Assembly (NCBI RefSeq): GCF_000153765.1
Contig: NZ_DS022294.1
Coordinates: 1,362,049-1,426,048 of the forward strand
Direction of reading: 5' to 3'
Source: Mariprofundus ferrooxydans PV-1
GTDB taxonomy: Bacteria; Pseudomonadota; Zetaproteobacteria; Mariprofundales; Mariprofundaceae
Length of the DNA stretch: 64,000 nucleotides
The translations under genes and the position numbers were made by a program. The notes under the pieces were generated by a model. It had not been told where the DNA came from, ran no database searches, and saw nothing but the letters and a program-made list of their open reading frames with translations. How positions within the stretch are numbered: position 1 is the first letter of the stretch; every line of letters begins with the position of its first letter. Below are positions 43,101-51,199 of the stretch, in pieces.

Positions 43101-45497
43101 TCATTTGCCCAGTCCGAAAAAGCCGGAGTCTTTCGCATCGGCGGGAATTTCCCCTTCGTTGGGTGGTGTCTCTTTTGTCGGAGCTGTGCCAGCGCGGAAC
43201 GCTTCAAGTGTGATTTTCTCACTGTCCGGGCCGGGCAGTAGTCCGCTTTTTTCATCAATAGCAACCCATTCAATGCCCGGCGGCGGGGTGAATGATTTTT
43301 TCTCTTTGCCCTGATGAAATGCCTTCATAGCGGCCAGCCAGGTAGGCAGGGCTGCATGGGCACCGGTTTCTCTGCGGCCCATCGTGGAGGGGGTATCCCG
43401 TCCTGTCCATACACCGGTCAGAATCTGTGGGGTGTAGCCCATAAACCATGCATCGACCTGCTTATTGGTGGTGCCGGTTTTGCCGGCAGCCGGCCGGTTC
43501 AGGGCGCGGGCGCGGCGGCCTGTACCGTGCTGGATCACGCCTTCCATCAGGTTGGTGATCAGAAACGCATTGACGGGGTCAATTGCCTGATCGGCAGGCC
43601 GCATGTGTTCATTCACCGCCATGACCGGGTCGGCATGGCATATCTGGCATCGGTGACCGGCAACAGCACGGTAGACCGTTTTGCCGGTGCGATCCTGTAC
43701 CTGCTGTATGGAAACAGGTTTCCATTTCTGACCGTGGCTTGCCAGTACGGCATAGGACTCGGTTAATGCCTCCGGCGTTACCTCTGTGGCGCCAAGTGCC
43801 AGCGCCAGCTGGGCAGGGAAGGTGCGCTGCAGGGGGTAGACTTGCAGGTCGCTCAAAAAGTGCTGGATGCCGACGTTTTGTAATAATTTGATTGAGGCGA
43901 GATTGCGCGAGTGCTCAAGTGCATTGCGTAGCGTAACCGGGCCGGCAAACTTGTTTTTATAGTTTTCCGGACGCCAGAAGCTATCGCCGCTTTGCCCGTC
44001 AAACACGACCGGAGAATCCATGATGATTGAGGCCGGGGTATAGCCGCTGGCCAAAGCCGAGGTGTACAGAAATGGTTTGAACGCACTGCCCGGCTGTCGC
44101 TTGGCCTGACCGACACGGTCAAAGCCACTGGTCTGATAATCATAGCCACCTACGCGAGCCAGTACGGTGCCTCGTTCCAGGTCAATGGCATAGAGTGCGG
44201 ATTCAATCGACGGCTCCTGTGACAGGCGTACTCCCTGTTTTCCATCCCCCTGCAGCCGGATTTCATCACCGGCAATCCATGTGCGAGGATGGTGTTTCAG
44301 GATGGCCATCTGCGCATCAGTGGCCCCCTCTTCCCGGTAATCATCTAGCGATTTCCACGACCACTTTGGTTTCTTTAACTGCCATCTGCGGAAACCGTCA
44401 TTGACGGTGAGATCCCCTTTTGCCGACACCTTTTCCACCAAAGCGGGAAACACTCCGTCGCCTGCCAGCGAGGGTGCGGTGTTATCTGCCTGTTCGCGCC
44501 AGTTGGAGAGCAGGGCACTCCAGTCTGCGCGTGGGTGATAGGTTGGATAGCGGTAGTGCTGTCCTCTCTCAACCTCCAGCACGCCGTGGCGTAAAGCACT
44601 GATGGCGGCCAGCTCCGCTTTGGGATCGTAAGGGATCACAATGGTGAGACCCTGATTGCGCAAGGTTTTCAGGCCAAATCGGTGAATCAGTTCGTGATAG
44701 ACCTGATCGGCATAGGCATCGACCAGCTTGGGCTCTTCCAGCGGTTGGATCTTGAGCGGTTCCTTCAGGGCTTTGGCAACGGCCTGCTTGTCGGCCATGC
44801 CGCTGCTCCGCATCAGTTTCAATACCGTGTTACGGCGCTGCAGTGCCTTCTCAGGGTTGATATGCGGCGCATACTTGCCCGGCGCTTTTGGCAGCCCTGC
44901 CAGTACGGCGCATTCGCTCAGGGTCAACTCATCCAGCGACTTGTGAAAGTAACGCCATGCCGCAGATGCAACACCGTAGGAGCCGCGCCCCAGATAAATC
45001 TGGTTCAGATACAGATAAAGGATATCCTCTTTTGAAAATGCCTGCTCAATTTTGTAGGAGAGAATCGCCTCGCGAATCTTGCGGGTGTAGGAACGCTCAT
45101 TAGTCAGCAGAAAGTTTTTCGCCACCTGTTGCGTAATGGTCGATCCGCCCTGTACTGTGTGGCCGGCTCGCAGGTTCGCCAGGGCAGCGGAGAGGATGCG
45201 GGCGGGATTGATGCCGGGGTGTTCGTAGAACTGCTGGTCTTCTGCAGCCAGAAAGGCGTTGACAAGCTGCTTGGGGATTCTATCAAACGGAGTCAGGATG
45301 CGGTGTTCATCGGCGTATTCCGCCAGCAGTTCGCCGTCGGTATTATATACGCGGCTGACCAATGGCGGCTGGTACTCTGACAGGGCGGAGAGCTTGGGCA
45401 GGTTGCTGGAAAAAACCATATAGCCTATGGTGAGCCCTATGGCGGCAAGGACACTCAAGGAGATGATGATTTTCGCGATAAGAGAAAAGATGCGCAT
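43101..45497 (-). CDS. mrcA: Penicillin-binding protein 1A
   Basis: A 798-aa bifunctional peptidoglycan synthase. An N-terminal membrane anchor (residues 5-27) is followed by a GT51 glycosyltransferase (EDQQFYEHPGI, GGSTITQQVAKN). An OB-like insert typical of PBP1A comes next, then the transpeptidase with SxxK (Ser471 in GSAFKPF), SRN and KTG (GKTGTTN). The open frame extends to 45566, but the start at 45497 gives the normal N-terminus MRIFSLIAK. The C-terminal tail is proline- and lysine-rich. Confidence 0.95.
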   Translation of the reverse strand: MRIFSLIAKIIISLSVLAAIGLTIGYMVFSSNLPKLSALSEYQPPLVSRVYNTDGELLAEYADEHRILTPFDRIPKQLVNAFLAAEDQQFYEHPGINPARILSAALANLRAGHTVQGGSTITQQVAKNFLLTNERSYTRKIREAILSYKIEQAFSKEDILYLYLNQIYLGRGSYGVASAAWRYFHKSLDELTLSECAVLAGLPKAPGKYAPHINPEKALQRRNTVLKLMRSSGMADKQAVAKALKEPLKIQPLEEPKLVDAYADQVYHELIHRFGLKTLRNQGLTIVIPYDPKAELAAISALRHGVLEVERGQHYRYPTYHPRADWSALLSNWREQADNTAPSLAGDGVFPALVEKVSAKGDLTVNDGFRRWQLKKPKWSWKSLDDYREEGATDAQMAILKHHPRTWIAGDEIRLQGDGKQGVRLSQEPSIESALYAIDLERGTVLARVGGYDYQTSGFDRVGQAKRQPGSAFKPFLYTSALASGYTPASIIMDSPVVFDGQSGDSFWRPENYKNKFAGPVTLRNALEHSRNLASIKLLQNVGIQHFLSDLQVYPLQRTFPAQLALALGATEVTPEALTESYAVLASHGQKWKPVSIQQVQDRTGKTVYRAVAGHRCQICHADPVMAVNEHMRPADQAIDPVNAFLITNLMEGVIQHGTGRRARALNRPAAGKTGTTNKQVDAWFMGYTPQILTGVWTGRDTPSTMGRRETGAHAALPTWLAAMKAFHQGKEKKSFTPPPGIEWVAIDEKSGLLPGPDSEKITLEAFRAGTAPTKETPPNEGEIPADAKDSGFFGLGK

Positions 45498-45564
45498 GTA
45501 CCCGAATCCAACCGCAAATGAGGCAGGCAGGCAAGCCGGAGTATCAGCGCGGCCCGGCTCGGGC

Positions 45565-45993
45565 ATGCGTCAGTGCGGTTTTACTTTGCTGGAGCTGTTG
45601 ATTGTCATCACGATTATCGGTGTTCTGGTGACGATAGCCGTTCCTGCTTTTGCCAGCTGGCGCGAAAATCAGGCGGTGCGCTCGGCGACACAAACCCTGC
45701 TTGCGCAGCTGAAACAGGCCCGTGTGTTGGCCATGAGTGAAAACAGGAGTGTGAGCATCACATTTACCGGCACCTCCTATGTCTTTGATGCTGATACGAG
45801 CGGGAGCGGTGCATGTGACCGGTGTCGAAATGAAGCTGTAGACCTGAGCAAGTTTTCAACCAGTCTGTCTGTCTCACCGACAACCACCCGCACGTTCTCC
45901 AGTCGGGGTACATCCAACTCCGGAACCATTACGCTGACTGCCGGCAATGCCAGTCAAACGATCACCCTCAATGTGATCGGCAGGGCCTACTAG
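45565..45993 (+). CDS. FimT/GspH-type minor pilin
   Basis: About 142 aa. The prepilin signature is MRQCG followed by FTLLELLIVITIIGVLVTIAVPAF: a short leader cut after Gly, Glu at +5 and a hydrophobic helix. Cysteine pairs in the C-terminal part (GACDRCR) may form a disulfide. The frame is open far upstream; I prefer the short 5-residue leader. A start at 45496, which would abut the mrcA start on the other strand, cannot be excluded. First gene of a four-gene pilin set. Confidence 0.85.
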   Translation: MRQCGFTLLELLIVITIIGVLVTIAVPAFASWRENQAVRSATQTLLAQLKQARVLAMSENRSVSITFTGTSYVFDADTSGSGACDRCRNEAVDLSKFSTSLSVSPTTTRTFSSRGTSNSGTITLTAGNASQTITLNVIGRAY

Positions 45994-45994
45994 T

Positions 45995-46480
45995 ATGGAT
46001 ATGCAACAGGAGCAGGGATTTACCCTGATTGAGATTCTCATTGCGCTGGTGGTGGTGTCAGTGGGCGTGCTGGCGCTGGGGGGATTTTCGGTTTCGGTGA
46101 TGAGTAGCGGACAGACTTCCCGCGAACGATTGACGGCGGTGCATCTGGCTGAGCAGGTGCTGGAGCACTGGCAGCATGATGCCAACGATTACGCGCCGGT
46201 TATCACGACATCAACCTGTGCGCTGAGTGATGCTGGCAGCGCTCCTGCTTACCCTGTAACGACGGTATGCACCTCTTCAACCGGTGCAGGGACCAGTTTC
46301 ACGGTGATGGTCAACGAAACTCAGGCAAACGGACCTTTGCCGGCGAGTTTGTCGACGCTCACCGCGTTTACCCAGCAGGGCTATGCAAATGTGCCCAAGA
46401 CCAAGGTGGTATCTGTCTCCTGGAATCGTAGAGGGGCATCTCACCAAATTTACCTGACACATTTGTCGCAGGCGAAATGA
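45995..46480 (+). CDS. pilV: PilV-type minor pilin
   Basis: A 161-aa prepilin with leader MDMQQEQG and the N-terminal FTLIEILIALVVVSVGVLALGGF helix, Glu at +5. Order after fimT and before pilW and size fit PilV, a minor pilin of the type IV pilus tip complex. It starts 1 bp after the previous stop and is overlapped by pilW. Confidence 0.85.
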   Translation: MDMQQEQGFTLIEILIALVVVSVGVLALGGFSVSVMSSGQTSRERLTAVHLAEQVLEHWQHDANDYAPVITTSTCALSDAGSAPAYPVTTVCTSSTGAGTSFTVMVNETQANGPLPASLSTLTAFTQQGYANVPKTKVVSVSWNRRGASHQIYLTHLSQAK

Positions 46481-47121
46481 GTATGGAAAAGGCTTTTCAC
46501 AATCGCGGCGGGGAGGCGGGCTTCACGCTGATTGAGCTGATGATCAGCATGGTGATGGGGTTGATTATCATTGCCGGTCTGGCCTCGGTCTTTGCGACCA
46601 ATGGCAGGGTAGTCAGTGCGGTGACCTCCCGTACGGAGCGGATGGGGGATCTGTACCTGGCTTCCCAGTTGATGCAGGCGGGGTTGCGTGAGTCCCGGAG
46701 TACGCCGGATGCGACGACTTCTGTGCTGACCGACCTGAGTAACCGGGGTATCACCTCGCCTTCCGGATATCCCGCCAGTGATGCTACATTTGCTTCATTG
46801 CCCTATTGGGATGCAGCCAGTAAGACGCTCACCTATCAGGACCTGGATGGGCATGTCGGCATTTTTCAGTATCAACGCCCCAGCAACAACTGCCCGAACA
46901 ATGGTGCAGGCTGTATCTATTGGCTGCGCCCGTTGGCTGCAGGTGTCTCCGGTTCGTCCACCTTTCAGGAGATGTTGCGGAACTTGGACACAACGAACGG
47001 CATGGTTGCCTCCACATCAGCTGCTGGCGGTGTCAGTGTGGCGCTGCAGTCCAGATATACGAATGAACAGCGCCAAAGCAGCACGTTGTCACTGAGTTTT
47101 AAGCTATGGCCGAGGAACTGA
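46477..47121 (+). CDS. pilW: PilW-type minor pilin
   Basis: A 214-aa prepilin with leader ending GGEAG and the FTLIELMISMVMGLIIIAGL helix. It has the long C-terminal domain usual for PilW, with a cysteine pair (NNCPNNGAGC). It overlaps pilV by 4 bp and pilX by 16 bp. Confidence 0.85.
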   Translation: MSMEKAFHNRGGEAGFTLIELMISMVMGLIIIAGLASVFATNGRVVSAVTSRTERMGDLYLASQLMQAGLRESRSTPDATTSVLTDLSNRGITSPSGYPASDATFASLPYWDAASKTLTYQDLDGHVGIFQYQRPSNNCPNNGAGCIYWLRPLAAGVSGSSTFQEMLRNLDTTNGMVASTSAAGGVSVALQSRYTNEQRQSSTLSLSFKLWPRN

Positions 47122-48077
47122 ATGTGAGGAATCATCAATTGTCGCATGAGGCGCAGAGCGCGCACAGTCAACGTGGTTTCGTGCTGGTCACCGCGCTGGT
47201 GATGCTGGGGTTGCTGACACTGATGTCGCTGGCCATGTTTTACTCAGCACGCATCGCCACCCAGACCAGTGGCACAGCCCAGAGTTCGACGGAAGCTTAT
47301 TATTATGCTGAAACAGCTCTGCATTATATGTCCTGGGCGCTGGCCAATGATGCGGAGTTCGATAGTCATACTTACTCCGGGACCTATATTCATGCGCCGT
47401 TTGGTGAGCCTGCAACGTCTGGCAATCCTGTGCCTGCTAATGCAGCCTCGGTTGGAGATTACAGTGAGCTGCAGGGTTACTTGTGGAGTCCCGGCCCGAC
47501 AGCGATCAGTGATACACTGGCTGCCGGTGTCACCGGGCAGTTGATGTATTTCGATAACTCACCGATGAGCAGTCGTCATCTATGCCTGCAGGATGCTGCC
47601 CTGTTTTCAAACTGTGTGGACGTCACGGTTGATCCGACCAGCCGGGTGGAGCCTTCGATGAACAAGATCAGCGCTCAACTGCCGCGTTATATTCGTCTGG
47701 ATATTGCAGCCGATGGTTCAATTACGCCTTCAATCCCGTCGCTGCCTCACCATACAACGCCGGTTGTCGGAGAGGATATTCCGAACAATGGTGCGATTAT
47801 CTGGCTAACAGCAGGCGATCCGACCAATGCAAATCACGATATCGAGATATTTCCTCTCGACCCGGCCAATGTTTATAGTGGAACATCGCCAACGGCCTGT
47901 ATCGGCGGTACTTTGCCGAGCTGCCCGTGTGATTCCGGAGCCGCGGTCTCATTTGCAACGGCACAGGCCTGTGATGCGAATAGTGGCCAGTGGCTGTCCT
48001 CTTACAGTATTGTGGCGTATGCAATTGGTTATGTGAACGGCAAGCCCAGTCATATGTTGCGGGCCGTGATTCAGTAA
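47106..48077 (+). CDS. pilX: PilX-type minor pilin
   Basis: A 323-aa protein with the degenerate pilin N-terminus of PilX (RGFVLVTALVMLGLLTLMSLAMFYSA, no Glu at +5). The conserved AYYYAETAL segment follows the helix. Four cysteines lie near the C-terminus. It overlaps pilW by 16 bp. PilY1 and PilE, which normally follow, are absent; secreted low-complexity proteins come instead. Confidence 0.82.
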   Translation: MAEELNVRNHQLSHEAQSAHSQRGFVLVTALVMLGLLTLMSLAMFYSARIATQTSGTAQSSTEAYYYAETALHYMSWALANDAEFDSHTYSGTYIHAPFGEPATSGNPVPANAASVGDYSELQGYLWSPGPTAISDTLAAGVTGQLMYFDNSPMSSRHLCLQDAALFSNCVDVTVDPTSRVEPSMNKISAQLPRYIRLDIAADGSITPSIPSLPHHTTPVVGEDIPNNGAIIWLTAGDPTNANHDIEIFPLDPANVYSGTSPTACIGGTLPSCPCDSGAAVSFATAQACDANSGQWLSSYSIVAYAIGYVNGKPSHMLRAVIQ

Positions 48078-48175
48078 GACGTTCACTGTGCCGCGGGCGC
48101 ACACCCCATGGCGATTTTGTTTGACCTGGGCGGGTTGATCGATACTGTGCAGCCTTTTATTCTCGGGGGGATTTT

Positions 48176-48658
48176 ATGCGGAATATGTTTTTGATGGCCT
48201 TTTTCGGGCTGTTTATGGTTGCAGGCTTCACGACCCAGCAGGGCGTGTGTGGCTTGATGATGGCGCCTGCGTTTGCGGGTGATGACCACGAAAGTAACAG
48301 CAGCCATGAAGATAGAAACAACGGTGACGAGCATGCTGGCAACAACGACAGTAATAGCCACCATGAAGACAGCAATAAGGGTAACGAGCATGCTGACAAC
48401 AACGACAGCAAAGACAGCAAAGACAGCTCTAATGACAGTGCCAGCAAAGACAATTCTAATGACAGTGCCAGCAAAGACAGTGGCAGCAGTGATGATCAGG
48501 CCAGCACGGCCTTTCACTGTCCTGCGGGCGTCACAACCTGCTACAGCGCTGATGGTCAGAAACATACAGATCTGAACAATCTGCCTGCGACGGCAGCCGG
48601 CCCGGGGTCGACTGGTAGCGGAGCAGCTCTGATGCCGACCCACATGCGCTCCTTATAA
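48176..48658 (+). CDS. Secreted Asp/Asn/Ser/His-rich low-complexity protein
   Basis: A 160-aa protein with a signal peptide (residues 1-35, ending PAFAG). About 80 residues of low complexity, rich in D, N, S, H and K (for example NNDSKDSKDSSNDSASKD), follow. The C-terminus has two cysteines (FHCPAGVTTCYSADG). Strong GGGGGGA before the ATG. Function unknown; acidic, His-containing repeats could bind Ca2+ or iron. It sits 99 bp after pilX and is followed by a strong terminator, so it may belong to the pilin transcript. Confidence 0.75.
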   Translation: MRNMFLMAFFGLFMVAGFTTQQGVCGLMMAPAFAGDDHESNSSHEDRNNGDEHAGNNDSNSHHEDSNKGNEHADNNDSKDSKDSSNDSASKDNSNDSASKDSGSSDDQASTAFHCPAGVTTCYSADGQKHTDLNNLPATAAGPGSTGSGAALMPTHMRSL

Positions 48659-48679
48659 GTAAACTGTTTTCTGCTTCAC

Positions 48680-48713
48680 AATGGCGTCTGCTTCGGCAGG
48701 CGCCATTTTTTTT
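48680..48713 (+). terminator. Strong terminator with UUCG loop
   Basis: A 12-bp stem from AATGGCG to CGCCATT with CTGC-TTCG-GCAG at the top (48680-48707), one T-G pair, followed by eight T (48706-48713). It closes the pilin/48176 transcript. Confidence 0.9.
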
Positions 48714-48717
48714 ATAC

Positions 48718-48744
48718 TTTAGGTCGTTACGTTGTCGCCGATAA
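48718..48744 (+). promoter_or_regulatory. Possible sigma-28-type promoter of the 48880 gene
   Basis: A perfect -10 GCCGATAA (48737-48744) is preceded at 15 bp by TTTA (consensus TAAA). It lies just after a terminator and about 135 bp before the secreted protein gene. The leader contains two hairpins (GGTTAC/GTAACC and GGTT/AACC, about 48805-48865). Confidence 0.4.
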
Positions 48745-48879
48745 ATAGTTCTGATAGTTTCCTTTGTCATGCATCTGCCGTTTCTGTGGATGAGAAAAAT
48801 GTGACGCAGGTTACATCTTCAGGTAACCAAAGGGGATTTACTGGCACCATTGGTTTATGAACCGAAGAAGGAGATATAG

Positions 48880-49626
48880 ATGAAGAAAAACACACTGTTT
48901 ATTATCATGTTGGCGGTCATGTTCAGCTTTGCTTTTACAGCTGAAAACGGCGCGTTGTCGTTCGGGGTTTCATCCGCACTGGCGAAAGATGACCACAACA
49001 ATGACAACGGCAACAAAGATGACCACGGCAATAACAATGACAACGGCAACAAAGATGACCACGGCAATAACAATGATAATGGCAACAAAGATGACCACGG
49101 CAATAACAATGATAATGGCAATAAAGATGACAACGGCAACAGCAATAAAGTGACTATTTGCCATGTGCCGCCCGGCAACCCGTCGAATAAGCAAACTTTG
49201 AGCGTCAGCCAGTCAGCTGTTAATGCGCATATGGCGCATGGAGACTCCATGGGGGCTTGTAGGGTAACTATTTGCCACTTTACCACGAGTACGAACAGCA
49301 GCTCAAACAATGAGAGCGAGAACAAGAACGAAGACAAGAATGAAAACAAAAACAGTAACAAGAACGATGACAGCAATGGCCATCACAGCGCTGCTGCTAG
49401 CAGCAGCGTGACTGCCACTACAATTGAAATCAATGAGTCGGATCTTAATGCGTATCTGGCGCAGGGAGATACTCAGGGTGCGTGCTCGCCTTGTGCTCGT
49501 CCATCGGTGTCAGGGATTGTAGATGCATCCAATGCCACTTGTACCCGTGCAGATGGTACGCCGGGAGTTCGTTCAGGTGCTAACGTGACTACGCCAAGCA
49601 GCGTGCGGGAAGTCTTCGGCAACTAA
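48880..49626 (+). CDS. Secreted protein with duplicated Cys-His-PPGNP motif and 12-residue repeats
   Basis: A 248-aa protein with a signal peptide (about residues 1-35). A low-complexity region of four 12-residue repeats like NNNDNGNKDDHG (about 40-88) follows. Next is the motif VTICHVPPGNPSNKQT..AVNAHMAHGDSMGAC (91-127). A second, diverged copy begins VTICHF (129-134) and resumes at TIEINESDLNAYLAQGDTQGAC (181-202), split by about 45 low-complexity residues. The C-terminal domain ends VREVFGN. The motif is known in many secreted proteins of unknown function. RBS AAGGAG is good. Confidence 0.8.
   Translation: MKKNTLFIIMLAVMFSFAFTAENGALSFGVSSALAKDDHNNDNGNKDDHGNNNDNGNKDDHGNNNDNGNKDDHGNNNDNGNKDDNGNSNKVTICHVPPGNPSNKQTLSVSQSAVNAHMAHGDSMGACRVTICHFTTSTNSSSNNESENKNEDKNENKNSNKNDDSNGHHSAAASSSVTATTIEINESDLNAYLAQGDTQGACSPCARPSVSGIVDASNATCTRADGTPGVRSGANVTTPSSVREVFGN
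48991..49146 (+). repeat. 36-bp tandem repeats coding for N/D/G/K/H-rich units
   Basis: About four copies of a 36-bp unit encoding 12 residues (GNNNDNGNKDDH and variants). The first copies are nearly identical and the last diverge (AAC to AAT changes). They are coding and contiguous, without spacers. Confidence 0.85.
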
Positions 49627-49661
49627 CTGACTCTGGTTGTGCAGGGTTAGTGATCGCAATG

Positions 49662-49689
49662 ACGGCGTCCCGATTGGGACGCCGTTTTG
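49662..49689 (+). terminator. Terminator after the 48880 gene
   Basis: A perfect 10-bp stem ACGGCGTCCC/GGGACGCCGT (49662-49671, 49676-49685) with a GATT loop is followed by TTTTG. Confidence 0.85.
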
Positions 49690-49811
49690 TTTGGTGGCAG
49701 GATTGTTGAGATATCAGGGGGTAGTATGGACGACTGTGAACGGCAGGTGTCTGGCAGCTGATGATATTTCCGCTACACTTCAATGTTGGTGTGGTGGTTA
49801 AAGGAGAGTAT

Positions 49812-50246
49812 ATGATAAAATACACATGGTTTGTTTTTATGCTGGCGGCGATGCTGGGGTTTTCCTTCAGCGCCGAAAAGGGCATTGTCTATGTCGACAT
49901 CCCGTCCGCCTTGGCCGGTAGTGAAAACGGTAACAAGAGCGATAATGGCAAGAGTGATAACGGCCATAAAAACAATGGCAAGAGTGATGATGAAAAAAAG
50001 GTGACGGTTTGCCATTTTCCTCCCGGCAACCCGAAGAATGCCAGCACAATGAGGGTGAGTGAGTCTGCGCTGCATGCGCATCTGGCCCATGGGGATACCA
50101 GGGGCGTATGCGGACCTTGCGCCTGTCCGACAAATGGCGGCGTTGAGACGCCTGAATGTTACTGTGCCAATGGCATGCCCGGAGTCGTTCCCGGCGTCAA
50201 TTCCACCACGCATCCGAATAATGTGAGGCAAATTTTCGGCAATTAA
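49812..50246 (+). CDS. Secreted paralogue with a single Cys-His-PPGNP motif
   Basis: A 144-aa protein with a signal peptide (about residues 1-36), a short N/K/D/G-rich stretch (38-62) and the motif VTVCHFPPGNPKNAST..ALHAHLAHGDTRGVC (64-100). A Cys-rich C-terminal domain ends VRQIFGN. It is homologous to the 48880 product over the motif and the C-terminus but has one motif copy and few repeats. The start at 49812 has AAGGAG at good spacing; the frame upstream is unused. Function unknown; paired Cys/His could coordinate a metal or form disulfides. Confidence 0.8.
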   Translation: MIKYTWFVFMLAAMLGFSFSAEKGIVYVDIPSALAGSENGNKSDNGKSDNGHKNNGKSDDEKKVTVCHFPPGNPKNASTMRVSESALHAHLAHGDTRGVCGPCACPTNGGVETPECYCANGMPGVVPGVNSTTHPNNVRQIFGN

Positions 50247-50274
50247 ACCTGCCCGTTACTGAGTCAGGTTTATT
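50245..50274 (+). terminator. Weak terminator after the 49812 gene
   Basis: A 7-bp stem AAACCTG/CAGGTTT (50245-50251, 50265-50271) overlapping the stop codon, followed by TATT. The rest of the interval to 50421 shows no gene. Confidence 0.45.
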
Positions 50275-50421
50275 CGGCGGCCGCGTCTGTGCATCCATGC
50301 GTCTGGTTCATTTAGCTATCGTTGCTCAGGGGGTGCCGAGCCTTGCTCCTGCACGTCACAAAAAGCGCAGAGGAAAGTTACCAGCCGCAGGTGCGCCGGG
50401 GCATGATTACCTGTGACTATG

Positions 50422-51144
50422 TTATTTGTTTAACGTATCCAGCATGCGTTGAACCAGCGCATGTGCCTGTTGCAGGCGTTCCGGCTGCTGGCTGGACAGG
50501 CATATCTTGCCACAGGGGCTGGGGCCGCAGCGACCGGGGTAGGAGCCGATCTCCACGTCGTCGAACTGCAACTGAATGGCCTCCAGGCCGGCTGCGAACA
50601 TGCTTTCGGGCAGAGTGACCTCTATTTCCTGTCGATGGAACGGAGTGTCTCCGAATTCGTCCAGAATTGCGCTTAGTTGGGATGCAAAAATATCGGGTAC
50701 GCCTGCCAGTATATAGACATTGCCGATATGGGCGCCGGGGGCGATGGTTTTCTCGCAGCGAATCAGGTGAGCGCCGTCCGGTACACGAGTCATGCGGCGC
50801 CTGCCATCATTCAACCCGTCCTTACCGTAATATTCGGTCATGGCCTGCACAATAAAGCGGTGCTCAATCAGAGGGACACCAAATGCATCGGCTATGGCTT
50901 CCATGGTGATGTCATCGTGGGTAGGGCCGATGCCGCCGGATGTGATGACGGCATCATATTGTTGTCTTAGCCGGTTGAGTGTGCTGACGATGGCTGCGTG
51001 TTGATCCTGTACAACGGCAATTTCAGCCAGTTTGCAGCCGCGCTCAAACAGCGATTGTGCTGCCACCCATGCATTGGCTTCGCGGGTGCGGCCGGACAGC
51101 ACCTCGTTACCGATAACCAGAATGGCGGCTGTTTGATGATTCAT
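50422..51144 (-). CDS. CinA N-terminal / molybdopterin-binding domain protein
   Basis: About 240 aa with the MoCF/CinA-type domain: AAILVIGNEVLSGRTREAN, the GGIGPTHDD loop and ILAGVPDIF. It lacks the C-terminal amidohydrolase domain of full CinA. Stand-alone members of this family are annotated as competence/damage-inducible or molybdopterin-binding proteins, and the real substrate is uncertain (FAD/NMN pyrophosphatase activity is known for some). I start at 51144 to match the family N-terminus; a GTG at 51186 is also open. It follows htpX by 55 bp. Confidence 0.8.
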   Translation of the reverse strand: MNHQTAAILVIGNEVLSGRTREANAWVAAQSLFERGCKLAEIAVVQDQHAAIVSTLNRLRQQYDAVITSGGIGPTHDDITMEAIADAFGVPLIEHRFIVQAMTEYYGKDGLNDGRRRMTRVPDGAHLIRCEKTIAPGAHIGNVYILAGVPDIFASQLSAILDEFGDTPFHRQEIEVTLPESMFAAGLEAIQLQFDDVEIGSYPGRCGPSPCGKICLSSQQPERLQQAHALVQRMLDTLNK

Positions 51145-51199
51145 GGGTGAAGGGTCAGGGGTGAGAGGAGATGAGTCAAGCGTCACTCCTCTTTACGCC

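Noticed and set aside
48780-48870. c-di-GMP-I (GEMM) riboswitch before the secreted protein gene
   Set aside because: A GACGCAGG stretch and small hairpins recall it, but the second helix, tetraloop receptor and GGUAGGUAGC-like strand are absent.
48991-49146. CRISPR array
   Set aside because: The 36-bp units are contiguous coding repeats with no spacers and no cas genes.
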